Part shown: positions 32,327 through 45,544 of the stretch, one piece after another
Layout of the letters: each line of letters opens with the position of its first letter
Position numbering within the stretch: position 1 is the first letter of the stretch
Assembly (NCBI GenBank): GCA_030762935.1
Contig: CM060895.1
Location: 73,949,001-74,013,000 of the forward strand
Source: Hymenopus coronatus
Taxonomy: Eukaryota; Arthropoda; Insecta; Mantodea; Hymenopodidae
Reading direction: 5' to 3'
Length of the DNA stretch: 64,000 bases
Notes under the pieces: generated by a model
The model's input: the letters and a program-made list of their open reading frames with translations, nothing else
Told to the model about the DNA's origin: nothing
Database searches by the model: none
Translations under genes and position numbers: made by a program

Positions 32327-33177
32327 AAAAACTATGATGTATTCCGTTCACTTGACTTTTTCTACCTGTTCTACAAACATGCTTTTTACAAAAGATCATT
32401 CTTCTATATAGTTAATGCCAATTGAGACAAACACCAGCAGAAATGACCTTTATTTAGTTTTTTGTAAGTAGAAGGGAATATACCAGGCTAAAGCGATACT
32501 AAAATCTTGCTGTCGCTATGCAATTGTCATTGAAATCTGTTTCTCTTTGCCTGGCCAGGAGTAAAATAAAAGAGACACGGATGACGACTTCCTGTTTGAG
32601 AAAAGCATAAGTATTTTAAAACTGAAACCAATAAAAACAATATCTTGGAAATGGTTAGCTTCATAAAAATATGTGTAGGACCTACATTGTATGTTTTTAA
32701 AGAGATCTGCATTTTTTGTAAAGTAAGCAGTGGCCTGTCTCTTATGGTTTACAGTGCAAAAGTCACCAAGAATGAAGAGGACTTTAGAGGTTATTCCTCC
32801 GTGATTCAAGATATATGTATATATTATTGGTTATGTAAATATTTTTAATGTGTGGTATTTTAATCAAAATCGTCGGGTCAATTTTTGAGGAAATCGAACA
32901 TTTCAAAAAAAATCTTCCATCTAAAGGGTGGTTTGGGGAGGGGATTTCCTGAAACTCTTTGTGTCGCATCCTTGGAAGATACTAAACTTAAATGCCTTAA
33001 GTTTTTGTGTTAAGCTGTCCACACGCGCGTGGTCCTTTCTCTAAAACGCTTTTTTGGATTTAGTGGACCTCAAAACATGCATTCCCGGTGATATTTCGGA
33101 ATCTAATTTTTATGGTATACACTACCTTTCCTGCCCACTATGCATTGTGCATACATAGTACTTGGTAGAGAAAGTAA
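32327..33177 (-). repeat. R900 copy, near full length
   Basis: Tail CTATGATGTATTCCGTTCAC, then landmarks 11-1 in minus sense, ending CATAGTACTTGGTAGAGAAA. The GT tract is short (CACACGCGCGTGGTCC), showing that it need not expand. Confidence 0.85.
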
Positions 33178-33740
33178 TAGAATAAAAGTTATCTATAACA
33201 AAACTAGTCATGAATTATGCAAACGTTTATCACAACCTGGAATAGAGGATTAAGCTTTTGCAAAAATAATTCGTAGAGACTTTATAAAAATGTAATGAGT
33301 GAGTGTAACAAATTAGAATACTTTCCTATTCTCTGCAGAGGTAGACTACAATATTGTGAAGGAAGATTTATTATTAGGGCAATGCACCGGTTCAGAGGAA
33401 TGTTTATATATGAAGAGGTCAATGCCAGTTAGCGGTACTAGAACTGAACGTATTGAGGAGACAAAGCGGAATTTCCCATCGAAGTCAGTCTCCGGTCGAT
33501 CACATATGTAGGAAGTGTTGAAAATTTGCTGAGTTAATTGCCTAGAGGCGAATACGGACATCCGGCCCATGGCCGCGATGGTATGCTAGCGTCATCACCA
33601 ATTTAATGACGAGGAAACGGCAGACATCAGGATTTCTGGGAGCTCCCCGTAATCCACAAGTCTTCTTCGTGAGCCTAATCAGGTCGATCCAATGAGATTT
33701 GAAGTAATTTATATACAAGGTAACCGAATTTGGGTTCGAT
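33178..33740. other. Mostly unassigned; weak R900 tail remnant at the start
   Basis: GCAAACGTTTATCACAACCT and GAGGATTAAGCTTTTGCAAA (about 33218-33275) resemble landmarks 11-12 faintly. The remainder is unrecognised. Confidence 0.35.
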
Positions 33741-33750
33741 AGATGCTATA

Positions 33751-34519
33751 CAGGGTGTAACAAAAATGTAGGGCACAAATTACAGGACACATTCCTCACA
33801 CGTAGACAAAGAAATTATGTTATAGGAATATGGGTCTGAAAACGCTTTGCTACCATGTTACAACTCATTTTCTCCAACTCATTGTTTATGGAAAACACAC
33901 CACAAGAACAGAACATACCACATGCAGCTCTTTCTCATAGGAGATGTTCAATATGTCCTCCGTGAACATTGACCCGCCGTTGTAGTGAATCTCGTGTGCG
34001 CTGTTGAATCCATATGTTTTGGCAATCTTTCATAATACAGGCCCGAAGTCTCTGAACATCTAGTGCTGGGGTTCGATACACAAGAGCTTTCAAATGCCCC
34101 CACAAATAGAAGTTCAGTGGATTTAAGTCCGGGAAGTGTGGAGGCCAGGCAATTGGTTCACCTCTACCCATCCATCTGTTATCGAATCTGTTATTTAGAA
34201 GCCGACGGACGTTAAACCTTCGTCCTGAAAATCTCTCCCGGTACAACGCTGAGCGCGAGGGCCATTGCCGTCTGCTAATTCATATATCATATCTGCCATC
34301 TCTGCATTTGTGTACGCATTTACGACAATGACAGCGTAACCAACATAACCAAGACTGCATGTTCCCTATGATTCTAACGTTATGTTTCCCATGGTTAATG
34401 CGTTGGAGAAAATGAGTTGTAAAATGGCAACAGAGCGTTTCCAGACCCATGTTCATATAACATAATTTCTTTGTCCAAGTGTGAGGAAAGTGTCCTGCAA
34501 TTTCTGCCGTTAAATTCTG
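33751..34519. mobile_element. Tc/mariner-like element with long inverted ends
   Basis: Bounded by TA repeats: TATA|CAGGGTGTAAC on the left and (complement) TATA|CAGAATTTAAC on the right. Inverted ends of about 150 bp include AGGACACATTCCTCACACGT and AAAGAAATTATGTTATAGGA (33771-33890), matched on the minus strand at 34500-34380. The interior holds only the C-terminal part of a transposase, so this is a deleted, non-autonomous copy. Confidence 0.75.
33935..34246 (-). pseudogene. C-terminal fragment of a DDE transposase
   Basis: About 100 codons on the minus strand, including PIAWPPHFPDLNPLNFYLWG and LKALVYRTPALDVQRLRACI, then a stop after HIEHLL. The motif is typical of insect Tc1/mariner-like DDE transposases, where the third acidic residue is the D in PLDFFLWG; here it is Asn (PLNFY), so it cannot be catalytic. 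The N-terminal DNA-binding part and the first two acidic motifs are absent. Confidence 0.8.
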
Positions 34520-34704
34520 TATAGTTGTCTTCGGAGATATATTCATCTCGTTTACATGCATTGTTAGCGCTTATGGAATTCAGCTGATAAAATCTGGTAT
34601 ATTTAACTGCTGTTTCTTTGCATCCTACAGATGATTTCTTATTTATGGTATTGTTTTTGTAAACTCTAAATCTAACCTTATCGGTCAAAGAAATAATTTC
34701 TCTG

Positions 34705-34767
34705 CCTACCTACCTACCTACCTACCTACCTACCTACCTACCTACCTACCTACCTACCTACCTACCT
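34705..34767. repeat. (CTAC)n microsatellite
   Basis: About 15 uninterrupted CTAC units. Confidence 0.95.
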
Positions 34768-34848
34768 GCCGGTAAAGAATGCATTGTCTTCGATGCACAC
34801 TGGGACGAATCGCGATTCTAGATGGAAAAACATTTTAAATGCTTTCAT

Positions 34849-35301
34849 ATAGTGTTCTCCAAAACATGATGGCCCTCAAACAGGGCTGCTCCCCCCCCCC
34901 CTCCCCACCGCTGGGCAATAACCATTTGCAAACAAATGACGAACCTATACTAGGGGCAAGAGGCAAAGTAATAAGTTCTGTTTCCTGGAGACATTGCTTG
35001 CAAACCAAGAATCACTCCTCAGTTAAGGAAGACTTGGCAACAGCGAAGGTTAATTTTCCAACCGCAAACCCCTTGCTTTGGAAGAAGGGTGGGACAGGGT
35101 TACCATGTTCTGAAAAATATTGTACTGGACTCTTAACTGAGGCGTAATTCTCTGCTTGCAAGCAGTATCTCCAAGAAACAGATTTTACTACGTTGCATCT
35201 TGCCCCTAGCACAGGTTCGTCTGTTGTTTGCTATTGATTATTGCCTAGTGGTAGGAGGGAGTGGTCCCTTTTGAGGGCCATAATGTTTTGGAGAAAACTA
35301 T
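34849..35301. mobile_element. Fold-back MITE with about 180-bp inverted repeats
   Basis: The left arm (TTCTCCAAAACATGATGGCC.. to about 35025) is reverse-complementary to the right arm (about 35125 to ..GGCCATAATGTTTTGGAGAA). Shared blocks include GACGAACCT, TAGGGGCAAGA, ACTGCTTGCAA/TTGCTTGCAA and CTCAGTTAAG. TA lies at both outer edges, fitting a TA target site. The 100-bp centre has no coding sequence. Arm identity is imperfect, so the copy is not recent. Confidence 0.8.
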
Positions 35302-36181
35302 GCAAATCCTGGCCACATTTATGTAACACAATCTACCTTTTTATTGGGGGTAAACGTAACAAAATGATTAATTTTATTAGCTAACATGTTTTCAAAAAAC
35401 TGCAATGATATAAAAATTATTAATTTGGACAATGGAAACTACCCCTTTATAGCTGGCGAATTTAGCAAAATTGAATTCTTTGTTACCAAACTCTCACTAC
35501 CAACGCGGGCTTCATATTTGTTCTTATTGTCTATAACTTCTCTTCAAAATAATCGCAATTCGTACTCGAAGAGACCCCTCTCCAAATTTTATAAACTCAA
35601 AATAAAATGTAAACAGTAAAGTTAAACTCTGTGTAAAAACACCTGCAAATAAATACTAACATTTATTTCTAAAAAAAAGAGGGCATATGAACAGTGTATC
35701 ACAAATGCAACTAAAAGTATACACATATGGCTACAAAATAGCTCAAAAAGAAGAGGTAGTATATGAAGGACTCTTTTAAGTCCATCGAATTATAACAAAA
35801 TTAAAATCGCAATTGTAATAAGCTTCTTATAATACTTTACTTGTGAATATAAGGCGTGATATCACACATTGCTACAATTTAATACCATTTTGTAACAATA
35901 CTTTGTAATGTGAATGTGGCACATCAGAATTTTTTTATATTTTGAGTTCGAGAGCACCAAATATCGTCATTTTTACAGTTTGACCAACCAAGCATGAAAG
36001 GAAAATGCATGCCAACAGGTTTTCCTTAATCGAAGCGAAACAGAGACGGCAGAAAAAGCCCTGCTTTTTGACCGTCTTCAGTTGGGGGCACTCGGGGCCC
36101 CTAACTCATGCCTTCATTTCCAATGATCAGGTATAAAGAATGCCTAGACTAAGAGGGAACAAAAACAGGGATACTTAACTC
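35302..36181. other. AT-rich spacer with a short R900 tail scrap
   Basis: Only TGTGAATGTGGCACATCAGA (about 35912-35931) recalls the R900 tail. No gene was recognised; frames are AT-driven. Confidence 0.4.
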
Positions 36182-36999
36182 AAAAAATCTGATATGTTCC
36201 ATTCACATAACTTTCTCTACATCTCTGTAACAAATTATTGTTAACAAGCTTATTCTTTTATTTATTTAATACTAAAACATAGCAGAAACGGTCTTATATT
36301 ACTTCGTTCCTTTATCAGTAGAAGGGAAATAAGTGAGTACACTAGGCTAAACCGACAATCAAATGTTTTAAAATGTGGTTGCTATGGGACTGATTTCCGT
36401 TTCTTTGAGTGGCCAGTCGTCTACAAATTCCCGTACGAGAAACATTTAAATATTTTAAAGATGAAATCAATAACCAGGAATACCTCGAAAACAGCCAACT
36501 CCACGAAAAAAATGTATACGACATAAATTGTGTGTTTTATCGTGAATTACATTTTTTGTGTAGTAAGTTTTTGTCCATCTCTTATGGTTTAGCAGTTCAA
36601 AATTCAATAAAACTCATACAGAATAAAGAGGTATTTAGAGGCTATTACCAGAAAATTCAAGATGTACATTTTATTTGGCATGTAAATATCTTAAATATCA
36701 TTTTAATGAAAATCATTAGAGCAATTTTTTAGAAAACCACAATTTTCAATTTCTTTTTCATGTAAAGGAACGTTTGGGATGGGGGGGGGTGGTATTTATC
36801 GTTTTTTTGTTTTTTTTGTTTTTAAGATATGCTTTCACTGATACACACACGCACACGGACCTTTTTCTAAAACTTTTTATGGGGAATTCAGGAGGATCCA
36901 AAACATGTATTTCCGGTGAAATCTCGGTATCGAATTTTTTAATGCAATACAATACCTCTCTATACAGTATGTGCATAGTACGTGTAGAGAAAGTAAAAA
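36182..36999 (-). repeat. R900 copy, near full length
   Basis: AAAAAATCTGATATGTTCCA to GTACGTGTAGAGAAAGTAAA, about 818 bp. All landmarks are present except a diverged landmark 5 (TTTATCGTTTTTTTGTTTTT), which replaces the usual GGATGCGACACG block. Confidence 0.85.
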
Positions 37000-37436
37000 C
37001 AGAAGCCTTCTCGACCTTGATTGTCAATAATCGATGCATGGACGATCAACAGATCAATATGTATGGAGACTTCCTCTCCTTTTCTTTTTCTCACGCACGG
37101 AATGTTTCTGATTGGCATTCACGTAGACTTGGTAGCATGCAATGCAGTTTCTGTTAACGGGGTCGTGCAGTACACATTCCTGCCGTGCTACGAAAATAAG
37201 TTACGCCCTGCAGACCGGTAAAACCACCCGCAGCAGACGTGTTATTGAAGTTGCACAAATTGATAAAGTTCAGCACAAGTCAATGAACGGCCTCGCTCTC
37301 AGTGAAGAGTTGCGAAAGTGAAGTCCTTGCCGCCGGATTCCGCAAACTTAGTTCACATTAGATCGAATTGTGTGTTCACTTGTCAAAGCAGTAAGGCACT
37401 GTACGGGATTTTTCAGTAAACCTCTGAGTATTTAAA
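37000..37436. other. Unassigned spacer
   Basis: Moderately GC-balanced but without convincing exon boundaries or protein similarity that I can recognise. Confidence 0.4.
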
Positions 37437-37983
37437 AAATCTTATGTTCCATTTATATGATTGTCTCTACCAGTTCTGCAAACAAACTATTCGTACAACT
37501 GATTATTCTTTTATCTACATCATGCTAATTTAGATAAACATTAACAGAAATGGTCTTACGAGTGTTTCCTTCTAAGCAGAAGAGGCTACGGCGATAATCA
37601 AATCTTTTAAAAGCTGCTCGCTATGTGAACAATTGCAGTTCGGTTCGCTTTGCATGACCACAGTAAAACAAATAAGAGATAAAACGAAATATGCTTTCTC
37701 GCCCGAGAGTAGTTTAATATAAAATTAAAACCAATAATATCTGGGAAACAGCCAACTTTACCACAAAAAAGAGGCTTCCAGAGCTATTTTCAGAAAATTC
37801 AAGATTTACGTTTTATTCGGTATGTAAATATATTTAATAAACGGTATTTTAATCAAAAAGGGAAAAAAATTGCAAAGGGTAGTTTAGGGTGGAAAGATTT
37901 TCTTGAAAATCTTCGTATCACATCCTTGGCAGATACTAAAATTAAACGTGAGTATTTAACGATCTTTTCGTTTTTGAACTGTG

Positions 37984-38040
<57 letters not shown>

Positions 38041-38127
38041 CATTTTATTCCACCTCAAATCCTGTATTTCCGGTGAAATCTTCACGTCGAATTTTTGGGT
38101 GGAATTAAATACCTTCTCTACCTACTT
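37437..38127 (-). repeat. R900 copy, left half of an inverted pair
   Basis: Tail ATCTTATGTTCCATTTATAT, landmarks 11-2 in minus sense, a 50-base CA tract at landmark 3 (about 37986-38038), ending at ATACCTTCTCTACCTAC. The distal palindrome half is gone, replaced by the next, oppositely oriented copy. Confidence 0.85.
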
Positions 38128-38820
38128 TGGAAAAAGGTCCGTGTGTATTAAATACCAAACTTGGTATCTAGGTTCAGTATCTTCCAAGGATGCGACACGC
38201 AAATTTTCAAGAAAATTTCCCCACCTCCAAATACCCTTTACATGGAAGAATTTTCGAAAATGTTGATTTGCTCTATAATGGCTTAACGGTTTTTATTAAA
38301 ATACCGTATATTAAAGATATTTTACCTGAAAAATAAAATGTATATCTTGAATTTTCTGGGAATACCGTCTGAAGACCACTTTATTCTGGATGAATGTTGC
38401 GAAATTTTGCATAATCGGCAAACCGTAAGAGATAGACAAAAACTTACCTTATAGAAAATGTAGAGCTCGTTAAAACATGCAATTTATATGAAATGCATTT
38501 TTTCGTGTAGTGGATCGTTTTTGAGATATTATTGTTGTTGGTTTCAGCTTTAAAAGTATATACTTTTTGATACGGGAATTTGTCAACTCCTGTCCATACA
38601 AACAAGGAACTTCAGTCACATAGCAACCAGCTTTTGACTATCACTTTAACCTATGATAGTCCTTTATTTTGCTTCTACTTACATAGAAGCAAGTGATAAG
38701 ACTATTTCTGCTAATTTTTTCTCGATTAGCATGAAGTAGAAAGAAGCATAAGCTGTTTAAGAAAAATTGTTGCAGAGATGTAGAGAAAGTCATGTGAATG
38801 GAACACTCAGATTATTCTTA
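38128..38820 (+). repeat. R900 copy, right half of an inverted pair
   Basis: Begins GGAAAAAGGTCCGTGTGTAT at landmark 3 and runs cleanly to GAATGGAACACTCAGATTAT. With the preceding copy it makes a head-to-head inverted pair whose tails point outward. Confidence 0.85.
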
Positions 38821-39180
38821 TTTGGCGGACGACACTTTACATCGAAGCATAACTAATGTTTACTTAACGAACACTTGACAAACACTGTCCCTCCAGTTTT
38901 TTCTTGTTTGCGATGGCCCTTGAAAGAGGTCATCTCACATCCGTCCATTCATAGCAATGTTATCTGTATATAGTAAGTTCCACGAACCGGAACATTTTAG
39001 GACTTGCACAACAAGAGCCCACAAACTCCAGCGTCATAAACAAATTCAATGTCACATTAAAAACATTAAAATAAAAACGTTGGTACACAAAGGCTCTAAC
39101 GCATTTGTCTAAAGTGGTCTGAGGGGTAAGTAGTGTTTCAAGGTTTCAAAGAATTTTGTGTGGTATTCGTTAAATATAGG
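38821..39180. other. Unassigned spacer
   Basis: No recognised repeat or gene. Confidence 0.4.
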
Positions 39181-40425
<1,245 letters not shown>

Positions 40426-41400
40426 TAAAAGGCAGTATGGAGTTAAATGCAATACCTCTGTCTCTATCTAATGCATACATGTTGCTTTCTACTCTCACAC
40501 TTTCGTCAAGTTGCTAATAACATAGTGTAATCTTTTTTTATATAATTTTTAGCTTTAAATACATTACATATGCAACATATTTTCCTTAACTGCATTGCCT
40601 ACACAATGTTTAAAGCTCAAACTTCTAAAGAAAACGTGCTTTTCAGCTAAAGCTCTATATTTGCTGTTACTCCACTTTATCATGCATTATCTAATAAACA
40701 AAGGGTCAGAAACGTAACAATAAATGTTTTTAATCTAGAGTAAACTAGATTGAACTCTGCCTTTAATAAGATAAGCGTTATATTTTTTTTTGAAATCAAA
40801 GATTTTGGGGAAATTCTATACCTGTGCAGTAGAAAAGTCAAGCACCGGGAAACTTCTGAAGATTTAAATGCGTTTCTTGAAATGCGTTGATAAAACTAAG
40901 ATACCTATTAATGAGCGGCAATCTAAAATCCCACGCCATATATTGGTAGCGCACTCTTTCTGATTGCTGTTCTCATTGAAGATCTTTTGCAGCCCGGTAG
41001 AGTGGGTTATGGAAATTAAATGCTTCATCCTACTTCATCTGTCCGTAACACTTTCGTAAAGAAGCTGGGATCATTTAGTTTTATCATAACTTCAAAACAT
41101 CCTATATAACTACCAACTGTCCTAACTGCAGGCCTTGATAAATCCTGCATTGTAAATATAAATAAGTTCTTAAATATAATACTCCGTTGCTGCTTATGGA
41201 ACTGTCTCACATGTAATGGGGTGCACTGTATAATTCAGCGGCCGTCATAACGAAGCGGAATGACGTTAGGGCAGGCATTGACTGTGCGGGAACATGGATA
41301 GAGCAGAGAGGAAGCCAGTACCTATCGGTAGGTGTACTGTAATACAGTAGTGACGTTAACGCGGGTACCGTTGTCATTTGTTTAGTGGCGGTCCATGTGA
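40426..41400. other. Unassigned AT-rich spacer
   Basis: No recognised repeat; no supported gene. GTTAGGGCAGGCATTGACTG near 41266 lies upstream of the hAT remnant but matches nothing identified. Confidence 0.4.
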
Positions 41401-41403
41401 GGA

Positions 41404-41745
41404 AGTCTATACGAGAAATGACTGGAGAATTTGAATCCAGACTTAAAAGAAATTATAGACCTGGAACCTGATATACAATTATTGGCTACACCTTTCTCTG
41501 TTGCAATTGATATTATTTCTACCACACTGTTATTAGAAATGATAGATTTGCAGAATGACATAGAACTCAAAGTGAAATTTCAAAGAAAAAAGAATCTGCA
41601 ACATTTCCCTCGATTACGCTTTACAGACTTCATCATTTTGCTGCCCGGTATCTTAGCATGTTTGCATCTACACATTTATGTGAGCAGTTTGTATTTATGA
41701 ATACTTGTAAACCACGTCACAGAAACCAGCTATGAGATCACAACT
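41404..41745 (+). pseudogene. hAT/ZBED-type transposase, C-terminal remnant
   Basis: Plus-strand fragments in three frames line up with the C-terminal part of hAT-derived (ZBED5/FAM200-like) proteins: TGEFESRLK, then after a shift LLATPFSVAIDI and LLEMIDLQNDIELKVKF, then after a second shift FAARYLSMFASTHLCEQF and MNTCKPRHRNQL. The last block is the hAT dimerisation motif, usually like LFGSTYLCEQLFS. Two frameshifts and a stop show it is dead. Confidence 0.75.
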
Positions 41746-41890
41746 TTTCTTTAAAAAATGCTTTTCTGGATTCAGGAGACCTCATTATTTACAATGAAAT
41801 CTCGATATCGAATTTTTTGGTGATATCTTCTCTATTTACTATGTAAGGTACATGTATACTTAGTGCTAGTAGAGAAGGTAATTAAAACTC
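41746..41890 (-). repeat. R900 start fragment
   Basis: Landmarks 3-1 in minus sense: AAAATGCTTTTCTGGATTCA, AATGAAATCTCGATATCGAA, then a palindrome with a small insertion (CTATGTAAGGTACATGTATA) and AGTAGAGAAGGTAATTAAAA. It abuts the hAT remnant. Confidence 0.75.
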
Positions 41891-42400
41891 ATAAATATAT
41901 TATTTTTAGTTGGAGGTATTTTTAGCTACGTGTTCGCAATATTCAAATTTCCATCAAAGTGTCGTTTCCTCCTCCATAAAGAGTTATTGCTGCAACCAGA
42001 ATTTGAATAACAAAGTAATCTGTGGATTGTGTACAAAAAAATCAAACAAAAGCTTCATGTTGGGAGTTGATTTGTTATTAATAGTAGGTTCCTTGACACT
42101 CCTTCATATCAAGGTTCTCTCTTTCAGTAGAGCACGTCATGCGTCGTTATCGTCCTCCAGTTAGTTCAATTTTTCTGTTACTGAAATCGCCTCAATAAAA
42201 TTATGTAATCTCTAGACTTGAGATAATAAATAATTTTATTGCGTCCTTGTATGCTTGTATATTCGATATAAAAATCAAGGTTCATGACCCTAATACGTTT
42301 AATACGAATTGTCTGTGACCTTGCTTCTTTCAAGAGAAACATATCTTGAATTATTCGATATATACAACTACAAAGTAGCGCAGTCTTGATTGTTTATATA
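41891..42400. other. Unassigned spacer
   Basis: No recognised gene or repeat. Confidence 0.4.
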
Positions 42401-42405
42401 TATAT

Positions 42406-42616
42406 ACAGTTCCGGAGGCTTGTCAGGACTCCGGCGCTGTATTCCTACTTCCTCTCCCCCCCCCCCAGTTTCCTACATTACCTTAGTTGACCTATTGTTT
42501 TAATGTTTTCCTTTTACATATACATACACAAACCCATACACATTTACAAACAGAGAAACACCCATGCCCAAGGCGGGACTCGAACCCATGATCCCCTGCG
42601 CCACGAAGCATTTGGT
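42406..42616 (-). repeat. SINE family S4 with hairpin
   Basis: Hairpin arms ACAGTTCCGGAGGC (42406-42419) and GACTCCGGCGCTGT (42427-42440). Then CCTACATTACCTTAGTTGAC, CATGCCCAAGGCGGGACTCG and CCCATGATCCCCTGCGCCAC. The extreme 5' head is missing. Confidence 0.8.
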
Positions 42617-43249
42617 TCGTAGGCTACTATGGAACACGTATCAATGTCGTTTGTCCATCTGCAAACATCCTGCTAACCGTTTTGAGCAGGAATGTAAGTT
42701 CATATATTTCAAGTTTGCCTGAAATTGGGATAGAAATAGGGGTAGCTGGGCGTTTTACTCATAATTAATGTTTAACATCACAAACAATTACAGTTTAAGA
42801 CCATAGTACCTGTTTTGACTCCACATAATTGACGGTTCCTATTGAAATTGGTCTTCCCATCTCTTTCTGGGCATCCAGTATCTCGTCGGTTTATAGTCAT
42901 TCATCATTTTGAGGGTGCGATTGAGATCACTTTGGGAATTAATGATAAGGATTTCTTTCCTTTGAAATTTTAACAGTAAGATTTATTTTTAGCTTATAAG
43001 ACCAGTGTTTAATTTTTAAACGTTTAAAATAATAATATAATAATTTTTAAACGTTAATAACATTTTATTTTATATTTTTTGTTGTTTATGGCTATTTTCT
43101 TCTAAATTCAGCACGCATTTTTCAGTTCTGTTGCAATACTTGTAATCCGGTTATCTAGGATTGTTTAGTCTTAACTATTGGTCTCAATCTTATTTCTCCT
43201 GCTTTGTTTGTTTGTTTTGTTTGTTTGTTATTATTGTTTCATTTATATA
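42617..43249. other. Unassigned spacer
   Basis: AT-rich; no gene or repeat recognised. Confidence 0.4.
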
Positions 43250-43430
43250 GACTGCTTTAACTTCTTTGGTTTTATCGGGGGTGGGGTTGCTTTAGAAACA
43301 ATGCTGACCTGTAATGTTTATTAACGCTCACATGCATACTTCCAGACTATGGAGCATAGGGAATCGAACCCGGGACCTCTGGGTGAGAAACCAGAACGCT
43401 GAGCACTCGACCGCTCTCTATCTTCTGTTT
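43250..43430 (-). repeat. tRNA-like SINE fragment
   Basis: The minus-sense head GAGCGGTCGAGTGCTCAGCG is A-box-like, and GGTCCCGGGTTCGATTCCCT is a strong B box. The family differs from S1-S7. Confidence 0.55.
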
Positions 43431-43714
43431 TTGCTTTTTGGTTGAAAACTTAGGTTTCCGAGCTATAGAGTTTGATGGTATGGCTAGAACGTAACATTTT
43501 AAAACAGTATCTCTTCTGACTGTTCGAACAAGTATTCTTTTAATTATGTTAATAGCTGCTAGAATTTGGGTACTTCAACATTTGTTCAGCCATGAGTTAT
43601 TGAACAATCTAAGTAATTAAGTGCATTCAGTTGTTTCCTGGGTTTATTACTGATAATGGTTTTTGTTCTGAACGAAGTATATTACCGAAATCCTATTACT
43701 TCATATTTTTATTT

Positions 43715-44600
43715 ATATTTTTACGTTCTCTATATGTACTATGTACATCGTGTATAGAGAAGGTATTGTATTCCACCCAACAATTCGATACCGAAATTTC
43801 ACCGGACCCCCTAAATCCGAAAAAAAGTATTTTTAGGAAAAGGTCAGTGTGTATGCATAGCTGAAAGATGAAAAGTTCGTTAAATACCAAACTTGGTATT
43901 TTAGTTTGGTATCTCCCAGGGATGCGATACTAAGATTTCCAAGAAAACCGCCCACCCCAAACTACACTTTACATGGAACAATTTTCGAAATGTTGATGTC
44001 TAAAAATGACTATAACATTGTTGATGAAAATATGCCATAAATTGTGTGTTTTAACGATCTACATTGTTTATTTGGTAAGTTTTGTTTATCTCCAACAAAA
44101 TGCATCCAGAATGAACAGGTCTTCAGAAGCTATTCGCAGGAATTTTTCAACATATACATTTTATTTGTGATATAAATAGCTTTAATACACTGTATTTTAA
44201 TCAAGATCGTTAGAGCCAATTTTTAAAAAAACAAGAATTTCAAAAAATTTACCATGTAAAGGATAGTTTGAGGAGGGGGGATATTGAAAGTCTTCCTGTT
44301 AATCCTTGGAAGGCATCAAACTTAAATACCAATTTTGGTATTGAACGGTCTTTTAGTTTTTTGAGCTATGCTGTCCACCGACACATGAACCTTTTTTTGA
44401 ACTCAGGGGACCTTAGCATAATATATCTATTCCCTTATTTCCCTCCCACTTACAATGAAGCAGGTAATAAGATAATCCTGCTAATGTTTATCTCGATTAC
44501 CATAAAAATACTCTTTTGTAAGGATAGTTTGTATTTGGAACAGCTAGAGAAAGATTTTCGAATGGAATACATCGGCTTTTTTTAGATATACTCGGACACG
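43715..44600. repeat. Rearranged R900 cluster (+, -, + pieces)
   Basis: 43715-44035 is a + start half with an almost perfect palindrome module (CTCTATATGTACTATGTACATCGTGTATAGAG; core at about 43736-43749). 44036-44420 switches to minus sense (ATAAATTGTGTGTTTTAACG to TTTTTTTGAACTCAGGGGAC). From about 44425 the sense is + again with landmarks 11-12 (CTTATTTCCCTCCCACTTAC, GCTAGAGAAAGATTTTCGAA). At least two strand switches occurred. Confidence 0.8.
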
Positions 44601-44782
44601 CACATTTAAAATTATGAAAATAAAATGTTACAACGTACAATCACAATTTTAGCCATAATTGTAAAGAATGTGGTATTTACCAAATTTCAGAAGGCTGAAA
44701 TACTGAATAGTTCATAATATATAAAAATTTTGGGAATGTTTTGGATAGATACGATATAACAACTTTGTTTTCTATTTATCAG

Positions 44783-44910
44783 AATGCTGAAACCATTGAA
44801 GATCATGCTGGATGCATTGGATCTGGCAACGCTGGTGCTCATCGGCTTCTTGTTGATGTTAACAGAATACAGGCCTTCCTGGTGGTGGTCCAGTGACAGT
44901 AAGCCCCGAA
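44783..44910 (+). CDS. Candidate coding exon with a hydrophobic segment
   Basis: A pyrimidine-rich TTGTTTTCTATTTATCAG precedes AATGCTGAAACC, and CCCCGAA|GTAAGT closes the exon with a consensus donor at 44911. The frame from ATG at 44784 encodes MLKPLKIMLDALDLATLVLI and continues with a hydrophobic stretch GFLLMLTEY, then WWWSSDSKPR. Codons are G/C-ending (CTG, GTG, CTC, GCC), unlike the surrounding AT-rich DNA. This fits a first coding exon giving a signal anchor or membrane helix. The protein family is not recognised, and no partner exon was found in the window. Confidence 0.5.
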
Positions 44911-45374
44911 GTAAGTACCTGAACTCAAACCAGTACATACTGATTGTGAATAACTCAAATGAAGTAGTTCTTTAAACACTGAAGCTTGTTGAGTTTGCCA
45001 TTCACAGCGGCTTCTTTTAATATTACTCTGTATACTCATATAGATCGAAATACTAGGCAGAAGCTGGCTTTGTTGATTGGTGGGAACAGGATTATAGGAA
45101 ATGGGAAGTGCACTATTACAGAATCGAGGAATAATTTGAAAGCACGAGACGAACTCAAGTCTTTTGTATTTCCGAGACTCTGTTATGTATTGTACATACG
45201 TTTTTATTATTTAGAGCGAATTATCGTTAAAAACGATTTTTAATTAACTTACCTATCGTCACTTCGGATATTCGATAACCCAATGCTGCCAGTTCAACAG
45301 CTGTAACTGATACAGTATTCTTAAATATCTATTTTATTAATGAGGCTATCAGCGAATTCGGTGTGCCGGAATTT

Positions 45375-45530
45375 CGTCTCGCAAAAGTTATTTTACGTGC
45401 CAGTAAATCTACTGATATGTGACTGCAATTTTTAGCACATAGTCTCGGCCAGGTTTGATCCGGTGACTCACCAACAGTCAGCCAGAGCACGAGCACTAAT
45501 ATGACAAAGAGGAGGTGTTACCAACTCGCT
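45375..45530 (-). repeat. Degraded SINE related to S3
   Basis: TTATTTTACGTGCCAGTAAA and TCTACTGATATG recall S3 (TTCTTTTACGTGCCATAAAT). CCAGGTTTGATCCGGTGACT is a degenerate complementary B box. Confidence 0.45.
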
Positions 45531-45544
45531 TGATTTTGTGAAGC

